Assembly (NCBI GenBank): GCA_026122225.1
Contig: JANEZZ010001871.1
Location: 682,001-746,000, forward strand
Direction: 5' to 3'
Source: Heloderma charlesbogerti
Lineage: Eukaryota; Chordata; Lepidosauria; Squamata; Helodermatidae
Length of the DNA stretch: 64,000 nt
Shown: one piece after another, positions 55,483-64,000 of the stretch
Numbering within the stretch: position 1 is the first letter of the stretch
How the letters are laid out: each line of letters opens with the position of its first letter
Notes under the pieces: generated by a model
The model's database searches: none
Told to the model about the DNA's origin: nothing
What the model saw: only the letters and a program-made list of their open reading frames with translations
Made by a program: the position numbers and the translations under genes

Positions 55483-58400
55483 CAAGCTAGTTATGTACAG
55501 TAAAAGCTGTCATGCACATTTGCTTAAATTAATTTTACATCGTTACAGCTTGTGGAAAAAAACAACCAAGACTTTTGTGGCAGCTGACCAACTAAGGGTT
55601 GCAGCCAGTGGCGTCATTCTGCTAGCGCAAAGCTTCTACTGCCCTTTTGATCCTTGCACAAGTGTCCAATCCAATACATTGATTCTGCTTACACAATGCA
55701 AGCTGTTGCACAAGCTATTGCAGGCCACGTTTCACAAGCTGGGCGTAAGCTGTTTTGCTAGTCATTGCACAAACGATGCAATGACTTCATTAGATGTTGT
55801 GCTGGCAAAAAATTACAAGAGTTGTTGTTGTTCTACCAGCAACCGCTACCCGAACCAGCACAACTCGGGCAGGGCACATACAGTTGACACATCTACAAGC
55901 ATCCCTGTGCCCATTACCTCCCTTTTATTATTATTAAACCTTGACAGACTCAGTTTCAGTTAGCTGCAAGACTTCAATGAAGAAGGGCCAGTGCATGCCA
56001 AATCCCGTGTCACATTTTATCTAGGCAGAACAAAACAGGTCTTGAGTGGGGTGGTGGTAGGTGGGCAGGAGAAAGGTTATTTCAAGTCATGGGATTTTGT
56101 CCATGTACAAATGATAGTTTAGAGGGTTTTTATGGTTATATATTATTTATTTATCCAAAAACAGCAGCAAAGATGGTTTAGGGTTGACCATTTAGGAAAG
56201 GAGGAGTAACAAACAACACAACTTTCTCTCTCCACTGCACACTACCTCATTTTATCTACTGAAACGTAAGAAATCATATCCACAAAGATGCCTAAAGTGT
56301 ACCCATTCCAAGTTAAGTAATACCTTAGAAAATCACTCAGCCCATCCTTCTAAGCAGCTGAGCAAAGTCCTCTTATACTGCGTGACCAAAATAAGGGGGG
56401 GGGGAATGCAGTAATATAAGGCATTGTAGAACAGGATGAATCTTTTAAACCCAGGGTCATGCAGAATGAAGACACAAAATAAGAGCACAAAAACTACCTA
56501 CACTTGGCAGGTTCAGAAGACACACCAAGCCATGGCAACTGCCCCCCCCCCCCATGCCTTGAACATTCGAAATGGCTGCCGGCACATGTCGCAACCCATG
56601 GCTTAAATAAGTCACAGTGTGCTGTGGGGATCGTGCAAACCAAGTCACGGGGTGGCCACTTATGTATCACCAAAAAGGAGGCAACTCATCACCAAAAGAG
56701 GACACAGATTTGCATGATATTTGCATATGCTAATTTATATGTATAGATGCAAATTTAGAAAGAATGTTTATAATTTAAATAGAAATCTAGTACATCTCCC
56801 CATAATATGGAAAAGACAACTATGACCAGGTGAGCTGTGTGCCTTGTTCAGTCTGTTGTCCAGATGCTGTTGATGGGCAACTTCAAGGTCCAGCTCTTTC
56901 TTCTGATGGTTATCATTAAACTGAACTTGGACTGGAAATCCCTTCAAATAGAGGACACTTTCAAAATGGAGGACTGCCCTCTGTAAAAGAGAACACACAA
57001 TGTCTGGATTCACTCTTGCTCCCGTGCCTATTATTTCGGGGCTATTATAATCCTTCTGGCCTGCTTGTAGTCCTTATCAGGTCTGTGACATGGTGACATC
57101 GCAGCTTACCATGCTGTTGCTGTGGCTCCCCAAAGTGCAACCAGCTGCACAGCTCAGCTGGCCCCACAGGATAATATGCCTGGCAGACTGCTGAAGCACT
57201 CCCAGAGTGGCTGAATGACAAACGCATCCCACCTAAATCATACCATTCTCTTCTGTTTATATGGAGGACTAATGTTATTCATACCTATCTATGGTAATAT
57301 TGCTCCGATATGTACCTGTCAGAGTTGGGCTGAATAATGGACTTGGCAAGCTACTGACTTGGAAGGAATTGTTACTTGCCCTGGGAGCGGAGGAAAGGTT
57401 TTTCTACACTGCTGGATTGCAAAGAAATCTAGAAAAGAAAGAACTCAAAAGACTTCTACCCCAGCAGCTGTCTACAACCTATATCATTTAAATACCTGCT
57501 ACACAATGTATCTTTCATAATTATGTGTGACACTTTCTGGTCCTGGCAGCTTATAATAAAAGCACTAAAATATAATTAAAGCAAAGGACCAAGGAACCAG
57601 GTAGGAGCAATCAGGAAGAACAAAGGTCTTCTTTGATAATACTTACAGGAAAAATAATTTTAATTTAGATTCCTTGTTGTAGCAGAAGAGGCCCCCTACA
57701 ACTCATTTCATGCTATATTCAGCTTTGATTTCCTCTGCAGTACTAGAGTGCCACTATAGCATGGCGCTATTCCTTTAACAATGTAGCCTACATGAAAAAC
57801 CCACTCCATCGTTGAGCTCATCTGAGAATACATCACCTTTCGTAGTACTGTCTTTCTTTTTACCATCTCAATTGGTGTGGATTGATTTACATCCATTAGC
57901 TTCTTCTGGGTGAACTGTGTGCTTCCAATGGTGCAGAAGTCCAGATAATCTGGGCCCTAGGGATTTTTATTAAGAAAAACCATAAATGGCTAAGTGCACT
58001 TATACATATCTGAAAGGCGTGGATTTGGGTTCAAACTTTTTATGTCTCACTTGGTAAATTGGAGCTTGAACAAATATGTTTCACCTGGTCAGGTCTTGTT
58101 CTGATTTTTATCTCACTATATTTCAAGGACTAAAGGAAACATCAACCACGGTATACCCACAACCTAGAACATGCATAACTTGCATATGAATATTATATTT
58201 GCACACTATAATGTTCAGACAGGTTGCATCTGATCAGCTGTGACTGGGCTACCAAGTCCCTTCCAATGGGAAGGCGTTGACATGTACCCCTCCTGCATGT
58301 TCTGTAACATATTATGCAAGAACTTTCTGTGCTAGCTGTCACTGTGGGAAGCAGCTCTGTAGCCTGGCAAATATATGGATCAGGCATCTATTTTACAAAA

Positions 58401-60271
58401 CATCTGGCAAGTGATCAGGGCACTCTTAGCTTTCAAACATTTGAATTTCAACATCCCCCTCACTCACACGTGGATGGTTTGACCTGGTAATATAAGGTAA
58501 ACACTTAATGTCTAAATCATACCATCTAGAAACTTGTTTTGGTTTTCAAATGAAGGTAGGGAATGTGAAAATCCTATCTGGAAAAAGCATCTGGCTTATG
58601 AGATACAAACTATGATCCATTGCACTTGCATGGGTGTAAGTAAGCCTTATGGTTGTAGCCAATGATGTCATCCCACTTTGGAAACAGTTGTTAATGGAAC
58701 CAGGAAGGGGGCAATCCCCTGCCCCCGGGGCCCCCCAAATTTGCTCTGGATTGCTGAGGAAACCCTCTGAAGCAGATTTTCAGGCAGTATGGAGAGCTGC
58801 AGTGGGGAGAAGAATCCCATTGGGCTAGCAGACTTCTGCTAGTGTGTGACGTTGGATTTAACTCTATGCAGGTAAGCCTACTGAATTCAAAGCAAGCATG
58901 CGTGGGATTCAGCTCTGATGCATAGTTGTGCCCTTCCTTCTGAAGTAGGTACTGACCACTCTAGCTCAGGCTGAGGCCACAGGCTAGTTCACACCTTGGC
59001 CTAATGGGATAAATCAGTGATTACTTGTTTAGGATGTTTAATAGCCTCAGTAGAATGGATACATGGTGACAGTTGAGTGTACACCTGTTTTTGGCCTTTC
59101 ACCACAGGTATACCATAGAAAGATGCTGTGGGGAGCCACAACTGGCCACAGCTCCTCACAGCCTGTTCACATGTTGCAGGATAATAGCAGGTACATACTA
59201 AATTTTGAAGCTGTGTTGCATTCTACTGTAATGTGTAAAAGAGCCCCTATTCAATTTCCTACCATATCCCATTCCAGGAGGTCAGGACAAGTAGTAATAG
59301 CTTTGGAAAATACTTTAAATATGAGAGTTTCGGAATGTGGTATATGAGGTCAATAGCAAAGATCAGCTTCTAAAAGCAGACATGGTGCCCTCATCGATAC
59401 AGATATTTTTCTTTAGAAGGTATATAAACATTTTGATTGCTGTCTTGAAAAATGTTTAAAGATGATTTTCCATGGAGTAAAACCAATGTATTTTGATGTT
59501 TTGCAGACAAAATTTTATGTGCATTTATATTACACATATGGGAGATCTCAATATAACCATTTGGTAGTGGTTATATTAAGATATTATACTATCTTGTTTC
59601 AGTATAATCTCTTGAAGCAAACTGCTGCAACTTTGGCTGCAATGTGATTTTCATTAAATCATTCATCTGCACTGCCTTCCAAAGCACAAAATTCTAAAAA
59701 ATAAAATAAAATCAATCCATCATACGTCAGCATTCTTCATAAACTCATAAATCAATCCAGTTTCCTCAAGGTTGAAGTATCTGCCAAGCTTCTTATTACA
59801 GTTCATTGATGATAATTGGGCAAAAGTATACTGTGTCTGTTTGGCTTTTAGAAAGCAAAGGTATTTGCAGTATTTCATATAACAAACAGCAGTTTTTGTT
59901 CCCTGAGCCCAAGAAAATACAGTGCTTAAAGAAAAATCTGTTGATAACTCCCTATATAAACCGTGCTCAGGTGCCTGTCCAAATTTTGTGGCTCATTAAG
60001 CTGCACTGACTTTAGGTGGCCGTTGGATTTTCTGTGTGTGCACCAGTTTCCCATGGTAAATATTAATAGAGTGCTGATTAAAAAACACGCACATCTTTAA
60101 ACATGTACTAGCATTTGGGGATCCTGAGGGCATGTGTCTACATTATGAAAAATCAGACTGATGTGTATATGGTGGCATTATTTGGGCCTCAAAAGATTAC
60201 GTACCCCAAATTATAGCCGTTTAGCCTTTTCAATACAAGAATCACCCAGACCCAAATCCGTCACCTCCAGG
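55482..60271. other. Intergenic sequence, nothing firmly recognised
   Basis: A 4.8-kb interval with no identified exon. Around 55590-55880 is a GC-richer stretch with repeated 'ttgcacaa/cacaagct' motifs, perhaps an old mobile element. A C-homopolymer lies at about 56540-56553. A - strand frame open over about 80 codons (57708 to about 57955) has no known family. Confidence 0.45.
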
Positions 60272-60315
<44 letters not shown>

Positions 60316-60330
60316 CACACACACACACAC
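60272..60330. repeat. Compound microsatellite (GATA)n-(CA)n
   Basis: Roughly ten GATA units are followed without gap by about eight CA units. Confidence 0.95.
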
Positions 60331-61619
60331 GGTTAAGCCACTTAACTATTCAGTGGTACCAACTCTAAATGGCAGGATAATTTTTTTAAACCACTGGCTA
60401 AATTATATGAAATGTTTATTTGTTCAGTGCCCTTTACATACCTTGGAGAATTTAGAGAACAACAGCCAGAGAATATTGTGCTCGCTGAAGTATGTTAAAG
60501 TGAGATGAATGTCAGTTTATATAGTACGTCCAATTACTTTTATGAATATTTCCTTTTTTTAGCACCATAATGGTTATAGTCAGACTATTAGGGCTGTAAT
60601 TAACATTTACTATTGGATAGCTTTATCTTTTTGCCTTGTTGTTAGAGTGAGGCCAACATACTGTTTACCCTTCAGTTCTAGCCCAGGGGATTGTACAGTT
60701 TAAGAAATTAGCTAAACCTAAAAATAGTTATTTTATTTCATAAAGATCAGAGAACCATGATGTATAACTCTAAAATGTACTTAAAAACATAGATAAGAGC
60801 TAAAATAATATATTTTATTGGGCCAACTGCATTGATGGAGAAGGCCAGGATGCTTTAGCATCCAAAAAGCACTGCTTTGCCAACACAGTCAATCATTCCA
60901 AGATCACCATTTCAGATTTCCCTGTTCCCTCTTTCTTGGAGACCAATACAGCAATAATTATTGTAACAAACAGGGATGTTTATTGTTTAATAGCCTATTA
61001 GTACACACTATACACAGTGTGTATAGTTCAACCATTTGTTGACATGTTAGAATTACAAACAATACACATTTTAGCAGCAAAACCAACATCTACTTGATTA
61101 TCAACAGGCATTTCAAGTACCTACTTAGCTTTAGTGATACATGGAAATATATTAATCCCTAACATAATTTAACATTGTAACCAGAATACAAGTTATAACA
61201 CATACACACCATGTGGTTAAAACAGCGTACCCATATTAGTTACAGTTTATAGCTATGAATATTAACTAGATATTACTTCATTAATTACAAGTTTCTAGGC
61301 AGGGCAGAAGAAGTACCACCTCCACAGTGAATGCAGTTTGCCCTCTCCTTCATTTATAGTTGCTAATAGTGAGGGAGACCGCAGATGCACATTCACCTCA
61401 AGCGGAACACCAAGCAAACCCTGCAGAACAATCTTCCATATCACATTACCTCAAATACAGCTCTCTTTAATGGAGGCAGTTCACATGTTCAATTGTCATC
61501 AAGTAATAAGCTACTGAAGGCCGAGACTGTGAAAGATGGCCATACATATGTAAATCATCCCATAAGAGCCCAATCAAAAGGCGGCGGGGGGATTCTATAT
61601 ACCTCTGGTTCATTATGTG
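60331..61619. other. Intergenic sequence, nothing recognised
   Basis: AT-rich; no exon or defined repeat apart from a small hairpin at about 61000-61030 ('acacactatacacagtgtgtatagt'). Confidence 0.5.
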
Positions 61620-61812
61620 AATGCCAGTATTATTATTCATCATTTTTATTCTACTCTTCCTCCAATAAGCTTCTGATGGTGTAACTGACAATCCCATTTT
61701 ATCCTCACAATAGCCCTGTGAAGACAGACTGGGAGAGTCAGCCAGCCAGTGAGCTTCATGGCCTAGGATGGATTTGAACTCAAGCTCCCTGCAGTCCAAC
61801 ACACTTATCATT
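61620..61812 (+). mobile_element. MIR/L2-like interspersed repeat
   Basis: 'ctactcttcctccaataagcttctgatgg', 'cattttatcctcacaatagccctgtgaag', 'gccagtgagcttcatggcc', 'atggatttgaactcaagctc' and 'agtccaacac' follow in the same order as the 48690-48885 copy. Old and diverged. Confidence 0.6.
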
Positions 61813-62699
61813 CACCCCCCATCCTGGCTCACTTGCACATGGACAAAATCTCTCCCAGGACTCAACATGATGAGGCTAATTTTGAATCCCAGGCACTGAC
61901 GTTTTGGAAAAACGAGACGTGGCAAAATAGTTACGACATAATCCTAAAGGACACTGGTTGGTGAGTATACAAAGGCAGGAAAATAAGCGTAGGGCAGCCC
62001 TCTGTCTTCTAGGCAAAAGTGTGCCATCAGGCCTCAGTTTGTCGATGTCTCATGGTGGAGAATTATCTTGCTAAAATTCCACTGGAAGGGCATTTATTGA
62101 ATTCAGTTTTCCATGCCACGAACTAGACTGTGCCCAAGGGAACATGGCTCATGCCAGACTTGCAAAGAACTTCTTAAATCCCGCACTTCGCTTTCTGCAA
62201 CCGTGCTTGAACTTCAGTCTGTTCTTGGTGCTGCTTGCAGCCATCCTACCAGGCACTTTAAGGATCAACAGTCACACCTGCAACAGCACCTGGAAACATC
62301 TGTCCTGAGTGGTGAACACAGTTACCTCTCACAGTCTTAGAGGGGAATGGTGCAATCCTATGCATATTCACTCAGAAGTCCCACTGCAGCCTAAGTTATC
62401 TGAAGCTGAAAGAGTACTGTGGCATTCTTTCTAATTTCGGGTGGGGTGGGGGGGATTGCAGCAGCCAGGAAAAAGCAGGGCTATTTGCCTCAAGTGAGCA
62501 GCTTTACGGCATCTTTGATTCAGGAAGAATAGCCCCAATCCAGCAATCCCAGTATACACATGGGGACACTAATCTCAGGCTGTCACTGAAGTCCATGAGG
62601 AAGTTGCTGCCTGCATGGAGCTCTCTGGAGGGACTGTTACTTACTGGGGAAGGATCTCAACATGAAAAGAGTCTCAGCACACATGCACTCCCCACAGGG
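61813..62699. other. Intergenic sequence with one short repeat fragment
   Basis: At about 62350-62390 'ggtgcaatcctatgcatattcactcagaagtcccactgc' is the end of a widespread reptile foldback repeat. Its first part matches the termini of the MITEs at 3339 and 4930. Otherwise nothing was recognised. Confidence 0.5.
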
Positions 62700-62892
62700 A
62701 GGGGCTGTAGGTCAGTGGCAGAGAACCTGCTTTGCATGCAGAAAGTCCCAGGTTTGATTCCTGGCATCTCCACATAGAGCTGGAAAAACGCCTCCTTGAA
62801 AGCCTGGAGAGCTGCTGCCAGTCAGGGTGGACAATACTGGGCTACAGAGCCAGTAGTCTGACCCAGTATATGGCAGCTTCCTATGTTCTTAT
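62700..62892 (+). mobile_element. tRNA-Ala(TGC)-derived SINE, best copy in the window
   Basis: 62701-62772 closely follows a tRNA-Ala(TGC) gene. The A box is 'tgtaggtcagtgg' (62706-62718), the anticodon region is 'ctttgcatgc' with TGC, the B box is 'ggtttgattcc' (62751-62761), and the end is 'tggcatctcca'. The body follows ('ctggagagctgctgccagtcag', 'gacaatactgggcta') and the 3' end is 'tatggcagcttcctatgttctta'. The internal Pol III boxes are partly mutated. Confidence 0.9.
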
Positions 62893-64000
62893 ATCCCCCT
62901 CACCACAGAGAAAAATGATGTCTGATCCAGACTGTGTTTAATGGCATTTTTCTTCTATTTTTTCCATCTGATGCTGCAACTGAACCCCTTTCCCCTGCTT
63001 CTTTCCAGGGATAGATCTGAAGGGTCAGGGAGAACCCATGGTCAAATAAAGGTGGCACAGTGGAGATTAGATGTCACTTTTCCCCTGTTATGAAGGGGTT
63101 GGGGGACAGGAGTGCGAGTCCAATACTTTTACCACTTCAGTTCTCCTCTGGTAATGTTTGAGAACCAGACTGCACATGATGGTGGCAGAGATGGGTTTGT
63201 CCCATCAAGTTTACAGCTGGGGTGTGATTTAAAGCCTGTCTGCTCCCCTCCGCCACCAGCACCTTGCCTGGAAGCTCCCCTACCAACTAGGCACACTTTT
63301 GGTTCTGGGAGTCCAGCTAGGAGAAAAAGGAACTCAGGGACAAACCGTGAGCTTAAGAGTGCCAGTTAGTGACAAGGTTCAGGATCTCCCGATCTGGTGC
63401 ACCCCTTTGGTGCTTTGTATTGCACCCCCATCCTGTTTACATGTGATTGGTGTAAACCCATGTAATTTGGGTCCTGCATGTGACTCAGAAACCCACAGAG
63501 CTCCAGGGATTGCAATGAAACATGCAGCGGCCTTTTTTTTGCTCATTCAGGGTTTTGTTTAAATTGTGCCAGACAACACCAGATTGTTCTCCAACTATAT
63601 AATGGGATTAGGCACTTCAGTATCTAAATATGTAGATGAAGTATCTCGGATGCTATTTCTTGGATGGAGACAGTGCACATGTTACACCAAATAAGAATAC
63701 AGCAATTTTTTTCCTCCCACTCAGCTGTGTTTTGACATTCTGGCAATATACTAAAAAGAAAAGGTAATCCCCTGCCCCCCACACACAAGAATTTTTTTTT
63801 TTTTTTACTATTTCTGAACATAGACTGCACATAGATAAGCCCCCTGATGGGAAGATTCACTAGTTTGGCTATGTGGATGAAAATACAATATAATTAACTT
63901 CAGAGGATAAACTCTGTGGCTAAGAGCTGCCTTGCAAGTTCAGTCAGAGTTGCAAATGCTTTAGAACTGCATTTGCTAAAGCAAGGCTTCCTCTATGGAC
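62893..64000. other. Intergenic sequence, nothing recognised
   Basis: No exon, RNA gene or defined repeat to the end of the window. A poly-T run lies near 63791-63806. Confidence 0.5.

Noticed and set aside
55316..55963. 215-codon open frame
   Set aside because: Its length depends on an (AC)n microsatellite read as TH repeats; the rest lacks any family resemblance.
62701..62772. tRNA-Ala(TGC) gene
   Set aside because: The tRNA-like part is diverged and is continuous with a SINE body present in other copies, so it is a SINE head and not a tRNA gene.
39342..64000. Exons of RTKN2 (expected next gene, opposite strand, by mammalian synteny)
   Set aside because: No PH-domain, HR1 or C-terminal RTKN2 sequence was recognised on either strand; the gene probably lies beyond the window.
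1..64000. Endogenous retrovirus or LTR element
   Set aside because: No paired LTRs, primer-binding site, or gag/pol/env-like frames were seen; reverse-transcriptase sequence here belongs to BovB, CR1 and L2 LINEs.

Overview
The window is vertebrate nuclear DNA, most likely from a squamate reptile (lizard or snake). Evidence: the 3' end of a BovB LINE opens the window, and repeats typical of reptile genomes are scattered through it: CR1 tails ending in ATTCTATGATTCTATG-type repeats, an L2-type LINE, a tRNA-Ala-derived SINE, a Tc1 transposon, and many short foldback DNA elements. No Alu, mammalian L1 or bird-specific signature was seen. Coding density is very low, with one protein-coding gene.

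The gene is ARID5B on the + strand, represented by its last three coding exons. Exon 7843-7940 carries the end of the ARID DNA-binding domain. Exon 28246-28444 carries the basic segment just after it. The large terminal exon (37191-39341) encodes 716 residues and ends in the family's conserved C-terminus. All three join in frame (phase 2, then phase 0) with canonical GT-AG borders and no disruption. Earlier exons lie upstream of the window. A long 3' UTR probably runs to a poly(A) signal at 45867-45872. Everything after about 45.9 kb looks intergenic. The neighbour expected from conserved synteny (RTKN2) was not recognised.

Layout: 1-7842 is the intron before the ARID exon (BovB end, CR1 ends, two TTA-flanked MITEs, microsatellites). 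7941-28245 is a 20-kb intron holding a Penelope-like fragment with a hammerhead-ribozyme-like core (about 13.9 kb) and a 2-kb inverted-repeat element with a GC-rich, hierarchically palindromic element nested inside it (18.6-20.6 kb). 28445-37190 is an intron holding a nearly intact Tc1 transposon and an L2 LINE into which one short DNA-transposon family has inserted twice. 45.9-64 kb holds a second palindromic element (47.5-48.4 kb), a CR1 3' portion, tRNA-Ala SINEs and other old repeats.

The least familiar material is the pair of palindromic elements at 18767-19771 and 47466-48356. Their arms are themselves built from shorter palindromes, and they end in GGGATGT...ACATCCC. Three shorter elements in the window have similar AGGGATG termini. 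No bacterial, viral or CRISPR-type system is present.
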